Positions 7,808 to 16,643 are shown, counted from the first letter of the stretch. The stretch is DNA of 42,016 nucleotides from Candidatus Limivivens merdigallinarum (GCA_018713105.1 DVFT01000019.1:1-42016); one strand, 5' to 3'. Made by a program: numbers and translations. The notes: a model not told the origin generated them from the sequence alone.

Positions 7808-8566
7808 ATGGCAGAAAACAAAAGGGATGACTCCTATATCGTCGTCAAAGATCTGAACAAATATTTCTATGATACCCCGGAACCAATGAAAATCCTGGAG
7901 GATATCAGCTTCACCGTCAAAAAGGGCGAGATGGTCTGCCTCGTAGGCTCCAGCGGCTGTGGAAAGAGCACGCTGCTTCGGGCAATCTCCGGTCTGGATC
8001 CCTCCCATGAGGGAACCGTCACCGTAGACGGCAAGGAGATTGTAAAACCTGAAAAGGAACGGGGCATGGTCTTCCAGGAGCACCGCTTGTTTCCCTGGCT
8101 GACCGTGGAGCAGAACGTGGACTTTGCCCTGACCGGCATGGACAAGGAGACCCGTGCCCGGCTGGTGAAGGAGCATCTGGAGCTGGTAGGTCTTTCCGGA
8201 TTCGAAAAATCCTATCCCCGGCAGCTCTCCGGAGGTATGGCGCAGAGAGCGGGCATTGCCAGGGCTCTTGCCAATAATCCCCCTGTGCTGCTTCTGGACG
8301 AACCTTTCGGCGCCTTGGATACCTTTACCAAAATCACCCTTCAGAATGAGCTGAAACGCATCCAGCAAAAGTCCGGGACTACCATGCTTCTGGTCACCCA
8401 TGACATTGACGAAGCGGTCTTTCTGGCGGACAAGATCCTGATCTTCAGCGAGCGTCCGGGCAGGATCAAACGGATCGTCCCAGTGAATCTTCCTGCGCCC
8501 CGCGACCGGAACAGCTATGAATTCCTTGAAATCCGAAAAGAAATCTATAATGAATTTTTCAATTAG
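7808..8566 (+). CDS. ABC transporter ATP-binding protein, SsuB/TauB type
   Basis: A 252-residue ATPase that powers the importer. It has Walker A GSSGCGKST (47-55), a Q-loop around FQEHRLFPW (89-97), ABC signature LSGGMAQRAG (140-149) and Walker B LLLDEP (161-166) followed by FGALD. HRLFPWLTV and FGALDTFTK are typical of the nitrate/sulfonate/taurine ATPase group. It starts 11 bases after the permease stop with a GAGGTGAGAG site, so the genes are co-transcribed. The sequence is complete and shows no missing catalytic residue. Confidence 0.88.
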   Translation: MAENKRDDSYIVVKDLNKYFYDTPEPMKILEDISFTVKKGEMVCLVGSSGCGKSTLLRAISGLDPSHEGTVTVDGKEIVKPEKERGMVFQEHRLFPWLTVEQNVDFALTGMDKETRARLVKEHLELVGLSGFEKSYPRQLSGGMAQRAGIARALANNPPVLLLDEPFGALDTFTKITLQNELKRIQQKSGTTMLLVTHDIDEAVFLADKILIFSERPGRIKRIVPVNLPAPRDRNSYEFLEIRKEIYNEFFN

Positions 8567-8580
8567 TAAGGAGGTTTCCC

Positions 8581-9600
8581 ATGAATATCAAACGACTTAT
8601 CGCCAGTACAGCGGTTCTTGCCATGACGGCTTCCCTTCTCACCGGCTGCGGTTCTGACAGCAACAGCTCCGCTGCCGAAACTACTACTGATTCCAAAACC
8701 GTAAATATTGCCATTCAGCCCTCTGCCGCTTTCATCCCCATCTATATTGTCAAGGAGAAAGGGTGGCTGGAAGAAGCTTTGGCAGAGCAGGGAGTGGAGG
8801 TCACCTGGAACTCCTTTGAATCCGGTCCGCCAATGAACGAATCCCTGGCAGCAGGTTCTTCCGATGTAGGCTTCATGGGGGACGTTCCTTCTGTCTCAGC
8901 CATCGCTGCTGGACAGCAGACGGAATTTGTAGCCATTGCCTGCGATGCCCCTGATTCCTATGCCATGCTGGTTGCTGCCGATTCTGATATCACGTCTCCG
9001 GCAGACTTAAAGGACAAAACCGTTGGCACGACCGTAGGTTCCTCCGGGCATAACCTGACCGACAAACTGCTGAAGGAACACGGACTGGATATCAACTCTG
9101 ATATTCAGCTGGCGAACATCTCCACCGGCGATGCCGCTACGGTCTTAAGTTCCGGAGAAGTGGATGCCGTAGCCATCTGGGAACCGACGATCACCCGCCT
9201 GGTAGACAACGGTACTGCCAAGATCATCGGCGAGGGCAGCGACTGCAACATGCTGGGCGTCAATCCCATCGTCGCAAGGACGGAATATGCAGAAAACAAT
9301 CCGGAAGTCATAAAGACCATCATTGAGCAGTATGCAAGGGGTGTCGCAGAACTTAAAAACCTGGATGAGGAAACCACGAACGCCATTGCCGAAATCTTTG
9401 CCCTTGAGCCGGAACAGCTCATGACCATATCCGAGAAATACCAGTATAATGTAGTCTTCTCTCCGGAAGATACCGAAAGTCTCCAGGATACCATTTCCTT
9501 CCTGGTAAACATCGGGAATTTAAGCGAAGAATTTGACATCAGCAGCTATGTGAATACGGAATACGTGGACAGCCTGGATCTGTCCGATTACCTGGGATAA
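8581..9600 (+). CDS. Sulfonate-type ABC substrate-binding lipoprotein
   Basis: A 339-residue extracytoplasmic binding protein with a lipoprotein signal (basic MNIKR, hydrophobic stretch, lipobox LLTGC with C23 as the lipidated residue) and a short serine-rich linker. The mature part is an SsuA/NMT1-like fold: PIYIVKEKGWLEEAL, FESGPPMNESLAAGSSDVGF and GDVPSVSAIAAG match the aliphatic-sulfonate binding group, where these segments line the ligand site. AAGGAGG lies 8 bases before the ATG. It is the last gene of the importer operon. Related proteins bind taurine, alkanesulfonates, nitrate or pyrimidine precursors, so sulfonate is favoured but not proven. Confidence 0.86.
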   Translation: MNIKRLIASTAVLAMTASLLTGCGSDSNSSAAETTTDSKTVNIAIQPSAAFIPIYIVKEKGWLEEALAEQGVEVTWNSFESGPPMNESLAAGSSDVGFMGDVPSVSAIAAGQQTEFVAIACDAPDSYAMLVAADSDITSPADLKDKTVGTTVGSSGHNLTDKLLKEHGLDINSDIQLANISTGDAATVLSSGEVDAVAIWEPTITRLVDNGTAKIIGEGSDCNMLGVNPIVARTEYAENNPEVIKTIIEQYARGVAELKNLDEETTNAIAEIFALEPEQLMTISEKYQYNVVFSPEDTESLQDTISFLVNIGNLSEEFDISSYVNTEYVDSLDLSDYLG

Positions 9601-9620
9601 CCTACCGGTTACTCCACCAA

Positions 9621-9681
9621 AAGACAGCCGCCTTGGCGGAACCTGAGCTTATCTTTCAGGTCCTGCCAAGGCGGCTGTCTT
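9621..9681. terminator. Hairpin terminator between convergent genes
   Basis: A 17-bp perfect stem (9621-9637 with 9665-9681), extended by an inner imperfect stem in the loop, lies between the importer operon and the convergent HAD operon. The minus-strand side ends in four T residues. The plus-strand side has no clear T run, so it is probably stronger for the minus operon. Confidence 0.7.
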
Positions 9682-9695
9682 AGCTTCATCCTATG

Positions 9696-9953
9696 TCATC
9701 CTTCTACAATCAAAATTTTTCCATCCGGCAGTGGAAAGACCTCTGCGATCTCCAAGAGTTCGTCCTCGGCAACACCACTCACATCCATTCCGCTTTCTTC
9801 CAGGTAATCCCTTACCTCTTTGACAGAGTCCACCACCTGCGCCATGCAGTCTGAAAGGAACGCTTCCGCTTCCCCCGGCGTCTCTGCCACCGGTTCGTCA
9901 AAAAGCTGGCTCTGTTTTTCCAAAAATACTTCCAGATATTCTCTCTTATACAT
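9696..9953 (-). CDS. Small hypothetical protein
   Basis: An 85-residue soluble protein that I do not recognise. It is acidic (many E and D), predicted mainly helical for residues 1-55, and ends in a short strand-like segment (GKILIVEG). It has no signal peptide, membrane segment or metal motif. Its start overlaps the stop of the upstream HAD gene by 8 bp, so it is the last gene of the overlapping HAD operon and is probably translationally coupled. The same strand, coding style and tight coupling argue for a real gene. The function is unknown and may relate to the phosphatases by association only. Confidence 0.65.
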   Translation of the reverse strand: MYKREYLEVFLEKQSQLFDEPVAETPGEAEAFLSDCMAQVVDSVKEVRDYLEESGMDVSGVAEDELLEIAEVFPLPDGKILIVEG

Positions 9954-10770
9954 TCTGCTGTTCCTCCTGCTTTGCTGATATGGACATTAGCAGCTCCTTC
10001 AGTACCTTCAGCACTCCCTCCTCCTCACAGGATGGGGCGATATGCCTTGCTTTCTTTTGTACTTCAGGATGGGCGCTCGCCACTGCATAGCTCTCGCCTG
10101 CCGCATTCAGCATTCCAATATCGTTGAAATTATCTCCAAAGACCATAGTTTCCTCTCTGGCGATCTTCATGATTTTCTGGATTTTTTGGAGGGCATGGCC
10201 TTTATCTGCTTTCCGGTCCATGAAATCGATCCAGGGATCTCCCGCCACTGCCACCCGGAAGCGGTCCTGCCATTCCCGGATGACAGATTCGGCGATATCC
10301 TGGACGCCATCCTCCTTGTAGATGGACATCTTGATCAGCTTGATCTCTTCCTTCAGGACATCCTCCACCACGCGGACATCATTGTGGTATCCGTTCACCA
10401 GCAAATCCAAAAAGCCGGGATCCCGATCCTCCACATAGATGGGTCCCACCGTGGATGCCGTCAGGCAGCAGCCCGGAAGCTTTCTGATGTAGAACGCCAG
10501 ATTCTCGGCATCCTTCCGGTTGAGGAGCGTATAGTCCATCTGATAGTTCCGGCAGATGACGTTGGCTCCGTTTTCCGCAATAAAGATCATATCATTTGCC
10601 ACCGGATCGAATAATCTCCGAAGGCTTGAATAGGTTCTTCCGCTGGCCGCGGCAAAGATCACCCCCTGCTGCTTCAGCTTTACAATCACTTCATACATCT
10701 CCGGGTTGATCTGATCGGTTCCCTCCTTCAAAAGCGTACCGTCAATATCGGTGGCAATCAGCTTAATCAT
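9946..10770 (-). CDS. HAD-IIB (Cof-type) phosphatase
   Basis: A 274-residue haloacid dehalogenase-fold hydrolase with a C2B cap. Motif I is D8-x-D10 in ATDIDGTLL, motif II is the SG in AAASGR, and motif IV is GDNFNDIGML. Cof-type enzymes remove phosphate from sugar phosphates, nucleotides or cofactor intermediates in the cytosol, and substrates cannot be inferred. The start overlaps the upstream HAD gene by 8 bp and the stop overlaps the small downstream gene by 8 bp. The N-terminus (MIKLIATDIDGT) closely resembles the upstream neighbour's, consistent with a tandem duplication. Confidence 0.88.
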   Translation of the reverse strand: MIKLIATDIDGTLLKEGTDQINPEMYEVIVKLKQQGVIFAAASGRTYSSLRRLFDPVANDMIFIAENGANVICRNYQMDYTLLNRKDAENLAFYIRKLPGCCLTASTVGPIYVEDRDPGFLDLLVNGYHNDVRVVEDVLKEEIKLIKMSIYKEDGVQDIAESVIREWQDRFRVAVAGDPWIDFMDRKADKGHALQKIQKIMKIAREETMVFGDNFNDIGMLNAAGESYAVASAHPEVQKKARHIAPSCEEEGVLKVLKELLMSISAKQEEQQNV

Positions 10771-11548
10771 ACGTTCCCTCCAAAATCTCCTCTAAGGTTT
10801 CCTCCACCAGGGAGGTTTCCATGGTACAGATCCGTTTCACCGCTTCTGGCGCCTTCTCCATCGCCACCGGATATCCCACGCCCCTCAGCATCTCCAGGTC
10901 ATTGTAGTTGTCCCCAAAGGCGATCGTCTCCTCAGGGGATATCCCAAAATGCTTCTGGAGGGCGCGTATGGCAGACCCCTTGTCCACGCCATCCTGCAGG
11001 GTATCCAGCCAGGCGTTCCCGGAGGTCACGACCTTCGCCACGCCGGCGAATTTCTCCTTCCAGTATTGGAAATTGGGCTTCACTCCTTCTTTCTCATACA
11101 GGGAAATCTTGAGATAAGGCTCCTCTGTATTCAGGATATCCTCCACCACGGTGACGTTGTTCTTCACAACCTCCTTCAGATGGCGGGCATAGTCCGGATC
11201 CTTGGGCTGGATATAGCAGGTATTCACCCCTGAGAGCAATACCTCTGCGCCGTCTTTTTTCAGGATTTCTTTCATAAGATACTGCCCGGTCTTCCGATCC
11301 ACGATATGCTTATCCAGAGCCTCTCCCCGGTACATGACCAATGCGCCGTTCTCACAGATATAGGCGATCTCATCTTCCACCCCTCGAAACAGTCTTCGAA
11401 GGTTGGGATACTGCCTGCCGCTGGCAGCCACAAAAATCCTTCCCTGCCCGGTCAGCTTCCGGATCAGCTCCACCGTGCCCTCCCGAAGGGACTGGGCGCC
11501 GTTCAGGAGCATGGTTCCATCCAGGTCACTTGCAATTAATTTAATCAT
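10763..11548 (-). CDS. HAD-IIB (Cof-type) phosphatase
   Basis: A 261-residue cytosolic HAD hydrolase of the Cof group. Motif I is MIKLIASDLDGTML (nucleophile D8, acid/base D10), motif II is VAASGR and motif IV is GDNYNDLEML. The C2B cap spans about residues 85-190. It is paralogous to the next gene downstream: same order, similar length and near-identical first residues. It starts 4 bp inside the end of the first HAD gene and its own stop lies within the next gene, so all are co-translated. The substrate is unknown. Confidence 0.88.
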   Translation of the reverse strand: MIKLIASDLDGTMLLNGAQSLREGTVELIRKLTGQGRIFVAASGRQYPNLRRLFRGVEDEIAYICENGALVMYRGEALDKHIVDRKTGQYLMKEILKKDGAEVLLSGVNTCYIQPKDPDYARHLKEVVKNNVTVVEDILNTEEPYLKISLYEKEGVKPNFQYWKEKFAGVAKVVTSGNAWLDTLQDGVDKGSAIRALQKHFGISPEETIAFGDNYNDLEMLRGVGYPVAMEKAPEAVKRICTMETSLVEETLEEILEGTYD

Positions 11549-12216
11549 AAGCTCTCGTTTTCCTCCAAAGCAATCTCAAGAATCTCCTCCGGCTTCTCTG
11601 CAAGGACAGAGGCGCCGCTCTTTGTAAGCTCCTCTCTGTCACGGAATCCCCAGAGGACGCCTATCGTCCGGATGCTAGCGTTTCTGCCGGTCTCCATGTC
11701 GGTGGCGGTATCTCCGATGTAGAGACATTCCTCCGGTGAAACATGAAATCTGTCCATCAGGCGCACAGCTCCGATGGGGGAGGGCTTTCTCGGCACCGCG
11801 TCGGTCTGTCCCTGGACTGCATCCAGCATTTCCTTGCCAAACAGGCTTTCCACCACATCCACTGCCTGATCGTGGGGCTTATTGGAAAGCACGGTCACTC
11901 GGATGCCGTGCTCCTTCAGGCTGTGAAGCAGCTTCATAATCCCCGGATAAGGCTTCACCTGATACATACAGTAACGGGCAAATTCCTCCCGGTATCTTTT
12001 ATAAAACAACGCAAGCTGGCTCTCCAGGTCTCCTCCCGCCGCCTTGAGGCATCGTTTGGAAAGCTCCATCGCCCCATCTCCCGCAAAATAGCGGAAGGCA
12101 TCCGCAGGCTGTTTTTTCAGCCCCAGCTCACCAAGCACCAGGTTCGCCGAGTACGCCATGGATTCCAGTGTGGATGCCAGCGTTCCATCCAAATCAAAAA
12201 TACATAATCGGTACAT
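11545..12216 (-). CDS. HAD-IA hydrolase, phosphoglycolate phosphatase-like
   Basis: A 223-residue HAD hydrolase with a helical C1 cap (about 15-80), the phosphoglycolate phosphatase/beta-phosphoglucomutase group. Motif I is CIFDLDGTLAST (D8, D10), motif II is TVLSNKPH, the motif III lysine is in PRKPSP, and motif IV is YIGDTATDME. Members dephosphorylate small metabolites; phosphoglycolate or pyrophosphate are family examples, not demonstrated here. It is the first gene of the HAD operon and overlaps the next by 4 bp. A promoter (TTTACA, 17 bp, TATCCT) lies about 30 bases upstream. Confidence 0.87.
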   Translation of the reverse strand: MYRLCIFDLDGTLASTLESMAYSANLVLGELGLKKQPADAFRYFAGDGAMELSKRCLKAAGGDLESQLALFYKRYREEFARYCMYQVKPYPGIMKLLHSLKEHGIRVTVLSNKPHDQAVDVVESLFGKEMLDAVQGQTDAVPRKPSPIGAVRLMDRFHVSPEECLYIGDTATDMETGRNASIRTIGVLWGFRDREELTKSGASVLAEKPEEILEIALEENESL

Positions 12217-12245
12217 CTGTCTACCCCTTCCTTCTGTCTCGGTTT

Positions 12246-12274
12246 AGGATAGCATGATTTTCCATGTTTGTAAA
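12246..12274 (-). promoter_or_regulatory. Promoter of the HAD operon
   Basis: TTTACA (12269-12274), a 17-bp spacer and TATCCT (12246-12251) on the minus strand, about 30 bases upstream of the first HAD gene. Confidence 0.5.
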
Positions 12275-12307
12275 GGCGACAAAAATACTCCTTTTTCGCC
12301 TGAATTA

Positions 12308-12316
12308 TGGTACAAT
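12308..12316 (+). promoter_or_regulatory. Extended -10 promoter of the DUF218 gene
   Basis: TGGTACAAT is an extended -10 element located 41 bases upstream of the DUF218 start. No good -35 is visible. It is divergent from the HAD operon promoter. Confidence 0.5.
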
Positions 12317-12357
12317 GGACTTATCCAATCCACAAAAAACCTGAGAGGAGAACGTTT

Positions 12358-12951
12358 ATGGCTTTTTATGATGCTCTCACTGACTTTATCTTTGTAGAAG
12401 ATGAACCTCAGATTTCCGATGTCATCTTCCTTCCCGGCGGGCTCTGGGGGGAGATCGCCCTCCGGGCTGCCAGGCTTTATCACAGCGGGTACGCGCCGCT
12501 TCTGATCCCCTCCGGGAAACACAGCATCCTCACCGAGGAACAGCCGACGGCTTCCTCCCCGCCCGAATATGCCGGAAAACACTATGATACCGAGGCGGAC
12601 TTTCTCTCTTCGGTTCTTCTGGATCAGGGCGTGCCTGCGTCAGCGATCCTCATGGAACGGAAAGCCACCTTTACCTACGAAAACGCGATCTTAAGCCGCA
12701 AACTCACGGATCAGATTGGGCTGACGGTCAAAAAGGGGATCCTCTGCTGCCAGGCTTACCATGCCAGAAGAGCCCTCATGTATTACCAGTGCCTCTACCC
12801 GGATACCACATTCTTTGTCTGTCCAGCCGTGACGCGGGGAATCTCCAGGGAGAACTGGCTTTCCTTCCCCTCCTCCATTGATCTGGTTTTGGGAGAAGTG
12901 GAACGGTGCGGCGGGCAATTTCACGAAATTTTGAAAGAATATCGCAAGTAA
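12358..12951 (+). CDS. YdcF/ElyC-like DUF218 protein
   Basis: A 197-residue protein of the DUF218 family (SanA/ElyC/YdcF). The typical core is present: DVIFLPGG near residue 22, a central segment LLIPSGKH, and E-x-ATFTYENA, where the family has the conserved E-x-x-S/A-x-x-T-x-E-N motif. DUF218 proteins are linked to envelope maintenance in E. coli, but their biochemistry is not settled. Unlike ElyC there is no N-terminal membrane segment, so this form looks cytosolic, as YdcF does. I chose ATG 12358 because GAGAGGAG precedes it; the longer frame from 12307 has no ribosome site and overlaps the promoter. Confidence 0.78.
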   Translation: MAFYDALTDFIFVEDEPQISDVIFLPGGLWGEIALRAARLYHSGYAPLLIPSGKHSILTEEQPTASSPPEYAGKHYDTEADFLSSVLLDQGVPASAILMERKATFTYENAILSRKLTDQIGLTVKKGILCCQAYHARRALMYYQCLYPDTTFFVCPAVTRGISRENWLSFPSSIDLVLGEVERCGGQFHEILKEYRK

Positions 12952-13018
12952 CCCCTTCCAATTTTTCTAAAAAGTGTTAAAATGATGTTAGTTATGTAAT
13001 CATGAAAGGAGAACCCCT

Positions 13019-13426
13019 ATGGCTGCTAAATGGAAGAAAATTTTGCTGGGCACCACATTGGCGGGTGCCGCTGTTGCTGGAGGGCTTGCCTATTTCTTAT
13101 CCAGAAAAGAAAAAGAAAATTCTTGGGAGGATGACCTGGAAGATTTCGACGACAATCTGAATTTTCATGAAGATGATGACGAGGAGGGCGAAGATGCCGC
13201 CCCTGTTTCCAGAGAGTATGTGACGATTCCCACGGAGAACCATTCCGCTTCGGAGACTTTAAAGGATGCCCCTGAGGCTTCCGAGGGAGAAGGCGGACAG
13301 GCTGCCGTTTCCGAGGACGAAGAGGAATCCCCTGCTTCCTCCCCCATTGCCGAGAATGTCAAGGCTGCGATGGATCAGGTGGCAAGCCGGGTGGCTTTAG
13401 ACAGCGCAGAGGAAGACAATGCCTGA
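13019..13426 (+). CDS. Small membrane-anchored acidic protein
   Basis: A 135-residue protein of unknown function. It has a basic N-terminus, one membrane segment (about residues 7-26, small-residue-rich, AGAAVAGGLAYFL), then a strongly acidic, low-complexity tail (runs of D and E, serine, proline) and a short helical C-terminus (about 110-130). The tail is probably disordered. AAAGGAG lies 11 bases before the ATG. It is followed by a hairpin shared with the convergent MocR gene. Proteins of this shape are common in Lachnospiraceae and have no assigned role. Confidence 0.72.
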   Translation: MAAKWKKILLGTTLAGAAVAGGLAYFLSRKEKENSWEDDLEDFDDNLNFHEDDDEEGEDAAPVSREYVTIPTENHSASETLKDAPEASEGEGGQAAVSEDEEESPASSPIAENVKAAMDQVASRVALDSAEEDNA

Positions 13427-13461
13427 GAAAGGCGGTATCCTTTGGGACAGCTCTGATAAAT

Positions 13462-13492
13462 AGACCGCACAGTTTTTATGGCTGTGCGGTCT
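13462..13492. terminator. Shared hairpin at the end of the MocR gene
   Basis: An 11-bp stem (13462-13472 with 13482-13492) lies between the convergent small membrane protein and MocR genes. The MocR stop codon (13476-13478) is in the loop. Both sides lack long T runs, so termination strength is uncertain. Confidence 0.55.
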
Positions 13493-14894
13493 TCTTGTTC
13501 TCCCATGCATGCTTAAGCAGCGATGCTGCTTCCCTGATCTCATGTTCTTCGATATTCGCATATCCCAGGATGACGGTGGGCTTGGTCTCCTTTTCCTTCT
13601 CCGTTACGTAATAGGCGGAAAGCCCATACACCCTGATACCGGCTTTTGCCGCACGCTCTAGGGCTTCCTCCTCCGTCAGCCCATTCTGGAAATGTACCAA
13701 AAGATGTACCCCGGCATTTTCCCCAGTGACCTCGATCCCTTTGATTGCCCTCAAGCCCTCCAGGAGCAAGTCGTGGCGTCCTTTGTAGATGGCGCGCATC
13801 TTGTTAAGGTGGCGCTCATAATATCCCTCCTCCAGGAAGGCTGCCACGATCATCTGATCCACCCTGGACACCGTGGAGGAAAAGGCGCGTCCCCGCTCCT
13901 GATAGACGGCAAGCAGCCGTTCCGGGAGCACAAGGAAGCTCACACGGATCGCCGGGGCGATGGATTTGGAGAAGGTACCAAGGTAGATCACCTTGCCCTG
14001 CCGGTCATAGCCCTGAAGGGCTGGTATAGGCTTTCCCTTGTAGCGGAATTCACTGTCATAGTCATCCTCTATGAGATACCGCTCCTCCCGCTCGTATGCC
14101 CAGCCAAGCAGCTTCAGCCGCCGGCTGATGGGCATGACTGTGCCCAGGGGATATTGATGGGAAGGCATCACATAGGCGATCTCCGCCCCCGACGCTTTCA
14201 GCTTCTCCACCTCCATGCCGGAGCCGTCCATGTCGATGACGCACATGTCGTTTCCCAGATTTTTCAGCACCTGGTATGCTTTCTTGTAGGTGGGATTCTC
14301 CATGGCAATGCGGCATCTGCCGGGCAGGAGTACCTGAAGCAGCATCAAAAGATAATCCGTGCCTGCCCCGATGACGATCTGCTCGGGTCTCACATTCACG
14401 CCGCGTGCCCGGTGCAGATGGGCTGCGATCGTCGTCTTGAGCCGTTCTTCCCCAGATGGATCCCCCAGCATAAATAGTTCACTGCTGTCATCCATCAGCA
14501 CGGTCTTCGAGAGCTTCCTCCAGGCATTGTAGGGAAAGCTCTTTAAATCCACGCCGTTGGGCGAAAAATCATACCGATAGTGGGGCTGTTCTTCCCGCGG
14601 GCGGCTTTTTGCCTCCCGAACGGGCACCGGGCTTTCATAGAGCCCGCTCACCTCACAGACAAAATATCCTCTGCAGGGGACAGCCTCGATGTACCCTTCT
14701 GAGATCAGCTGTTCATACGCCATATCCACGGTGCTTCTGCTCACCTGGAGATATTGTGCCAATTTGCGGGTAGAGGGCAGCCTTTCTTTGAAAGGCAGCC
14801 CTCCTCGCTGGATCTCATTCTTGATATGGTCATAAATCTGTTCGTACAGCGGCTTCCCCGACGTACCATCCAGGCTTATGGTCAGCTCCGTCAT
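13476..14894 (-). CDS. MocR-type regulator (GntR winged helix plus aminotransferase domain)
   Basis: A 472-residue MocR/PdxR-family transcription factor. Residues about 5-80 are a GntR winged helix ([14 protein letters not shown] ... [25 protein letters not shown]). Residues about 115-465 are a fold-type I aminotransferase domain that binds PLP. The Schiff-base lysine is K310 in [12 protein letters not shown], and the PLP-contacting aspartate lies in [10 protein letters not shown]. Such proteins use PLP or an amino acid as effector, and PdxR controls PLP synthesis. No pdx or other target gene is adjacent. The start overlaps the glnS stop by 4 bp, so it is transcribed with glnS, unlike the divergent arrangement typical of MocR regulators. 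Confidence 0.88.
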   Translation of the reverse strand: MTELTISLDGTSGKPLYEQIYDHIKNEIQRGGLPFKERLPSTRKLAQYLQVSRSTVDMAYEQLISEGYIEAVPCRGYFVCEVSGLYESPVPVREAKSRPREEQPHYRYDFSPNGVDLKSFPYNAWRKLSKTVLMDDSSELFMLGDPSGEERLKTTIAAHLHRARGVNVRPEQIVIGAGTDYLLMLLQVLLPGRCRIAMENPTYKKAYQVLKNLGNDMCVIDMDGSGMEVEKLKASGAEIAYVMPSHQYPLGTVMPISRRLKLLGWAYEREERYLIEDDYDSEFRYKGKPIPALQGYDRQGKVIYLGTFSKSIAPAIRVSFLVLPERLLAVYQERGRAFSSTVSRVDQMIVAAFLEEGYYERHLNKMRAIYKGRHDLLLEGLRAIKGIEVTGENAGVHLLVHFQNGLTEEEALERAAKAGIRVYGLSAYYVTEKEKETKPTVILGYANIEEHEIREAASLLKHAWENKKTAQP

Positions 14895-16558
14895 GCTTTC
14901 GGGAGCTTAAAAGAGCTCTTTAAGGACACGATCCGGTTGAACACCAGGGCATCCGGCTTGGAATCATGGGAATCCACGCAGAAGAATCCATTGCGGACGA
15001 ACTGGAAGCTGTCATAGGCTTTGGCATCCTTAAGGTTCGGCTCCAGGAAGCAGTCCTTCAGTACCGTCAGGGAATTGGGGTTCAGGTTCAGGGATCCGTC
15101 CTCGTTGTAGACCCCTTTTGTCTCGTCGATGATATTCTCATAGAGACGGCACTCTGCCTGAATGGCTTCCTTTGCGCTGACCCAGTGGATCGTCCCCTTG
15201 ACCTTCCTTCCGTCCGGGGAATTCCCTCCCTTGGACGCAGGGTCATAGGTGGCATGGATCACGGTGACATTGCCGTTCTCATCCTTCTCGCATCCTGTGC
15301 AGGTCACAAAGTATGCGTTCATCAGACGGACCTCATTGCCCGGGAACATCCGGAAATACTTCTTCGGCGGTTCCTCCATAAAGTCCTCTCTCTCAATGTA
15401 GAGCTCCCTGCCGAAGGGAACCTTCCGGCTGCCCAAAGCCTCATTCTCCAGGTTGTTGGGCGCATCCAGATATTCGGTCTCATTCTCCGGATAATTGTCG
15501 ATCACAAGCTTCACCGGATTGAGCACTGCCATCATCCTCGGGCACTTCAGCTTCAGATCTTCACGGATGCAGTATTCCAGCATCGCGTAATCCACAGAGG
15601 AGTTCGCCTTGCTGACGCCGCACAGTTCCACAAACATCTTGATGGAGTCCGGCGTAAAACCGCGGCGCCTGAGGGCTGCGATGGATACCAGCCGGGGATC
15701 ATCCCAGCCGTCCACAATTCCATCCTCCACCAGCTTTTTGATATAACGCTTTCCGGTCACCACGTTGGTGAGGTAGAGCTTTGCAAACTCGATCTGCTTG
15801 GGCGGATTTTCAAACTCACACTCTCTGACCACCCAATCGTAGAGCGGACGGTGATCCTCAAATTCCAGCGTACAGATGGAATGGGTCACGCCCTCGATGG
15901 CGTCCTCGATGGGATGGGCAAAGTCATACATCGGATAAATGCACCACTTGTCCCCCGTCCTGTGATGGGTCATGTGAGCCACCCGGTAGATGATGGGGTC
16001 GCGCATGTTGATGTTGGAGGACGCCATATCGATCTTGGCGCGGAGCACCTTCTCCCCGTCCTGATATTTTCCTTCGCGCATTTCCTCAAAGAGCTTTAAG
16101 TTCTCCTCCACAGTTCTCTCCCGGTAGGGGCTGTTCTTGCCCGGTTCCGTGAGCGTCCCGCGGTATTCGCGGATCTCCTCCGGACTCAGGTCACAGACAT
16201 AAGCCTTTCCTTTTTTGATCAGCTTCACCGCATATTCATACATCTGTTCAAAATAGTCGGATGCAAAATACAGACGGTCTTCCCAGTCCGCACCCAGCCA
16301 TTGGATGTCTTCCTTGATGGATTCCACGAATTCCACCTTCTCTTTGGTGGGATTGGTGTCATCGAAGCGCATATTAAACCTGCCGTGATATTTCTGTGCC
16401 AGCCCGTAGTTCAGAAGGATTGACTTTGCATGGCCGATATGCAGGTATCCGTTTGGCTCCGGTGGGAAACGGGTACAGATCTCCTTGTAGGTTCCCTCCG
16501 CCAGATCTTTCTCGATAATCTGTTCAATAAAATTTTTGGAAACGGTCTCGTTTTCCAT
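14891..16558 (-). CDS. glnS: Glutaminyl-tRNA synthetase
   Basis: A 555-residue class I synthetase that attaches glutamine to tRNA-Gln in the cytosol. The HIGH signature is in [15 protein letters not shown] (H40-H43). The characteristic WDDPR and RRRGF segments follow the catalytic core. At the position of the KMSKS-like loop (MSKRK in E. coli) this protein reads TGKRY, a divergent form. The C-terminal anticodon-binding beta-barrels (about 350-550) are present, so the enzyme is full length. Having GlnRS means charging need not go through Glu-tRNA amidation, although GatCAB may also exist elsewhere. GGAGGAG precedes the ATG. It is first in an operon with the overlapping MocR gene. No T-box is visible in the 204-base leader. 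Confidence 0.93.
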   Translation of the reverse strand: MENETVSKNFIEQIIEKDLAEGTYKEICTRFPPEPNGYLHIGHAKSILLNYGLAQKYHGRFNMRFDDTNPTKEKVEFVESIKEDIQWLGADWEDRLYFASDYFEQMYEYAVKLIKKGKAYVCDLSPEEIREYRGTLTEPGKNSPYRERTVEENLKLFEEMREGKYQDGEKVLRAKIDMASSNINMRDPIIYRVAHMTHHRTGDKWCIYPMYDFAHPIEDAIEGVTHSICTLEFEDHRPLYDWVVRECEFENPPKQIEFAKLYLTNVVTGKRYIKKLVEDGIVDGWDDPRLVSIAALRRRGFTPDSIKMFVELCGVSKANSSVDYAMLEYCIREDLKLKCPRMMAVLNPVKLVIDNYPENETEYLDAPNNLENEALGSRKVPFGRELYIEREDFMEEPPKKYFRMFPGNEVRLMNAYFVTCTGCEKDENGNVTVIHATYDPASKGGNSPDGRKVKGTIHWVSAKEAIQAECRLYENIIDETKGVYNEDGSLNLNPNSLTVLKDCFLEPNLKDAKAYDSFQFVRNGFFCVDSHDSKPDALVFNRIVSLKSSFKLPKA

Positions 16559-16570
16559 TTCTTCTCCTCC

Positions 16571-16607
16571 AGTCTTCTCAAAAAAAGCTCCGCGCCGGGC
16601 GAAGACT
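16571..16607 (-). other. Hairpin in the glnS leader
   Basis: A 7-bp stem (16571-16577 with 16601-16607) with a loop containing a GC-rich stretch and six T residues lies just upstream of the glnS ribosome site. T-box consensus elements are not visible. Regulatory relevance is unproven. Confidence 0.3.
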
Positions 16608-16634
16608 TTCCTTCCTTAATTTATTAGTTAGTAC

Positions 16635-16643
16635 AGTTTACCA
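16635..16643 (-). promoter_or_regulatory. Probable glnS promoter (-10)
   Basis: On the minus strand TGGTAAACT forms an extended -10 (TAAACT at 16635-16640). A weak TTGTTT lies 16 bp upstream. It gives a leader of about 70 bases. Confidence 0.35.

Noticed and set aside
3331-9600. Bacterial microcompartment around the glycyl radical enzyme
   Set aside because: No shell protein, aldehyde dehydrogenase or encapsulation-type N-terminal extension is present in the window.
14966-16099. A 377-codon open frame opposite glnS
   Set aside because: It mirrors the glnS codons and shows no protein family signature or ribosome site.
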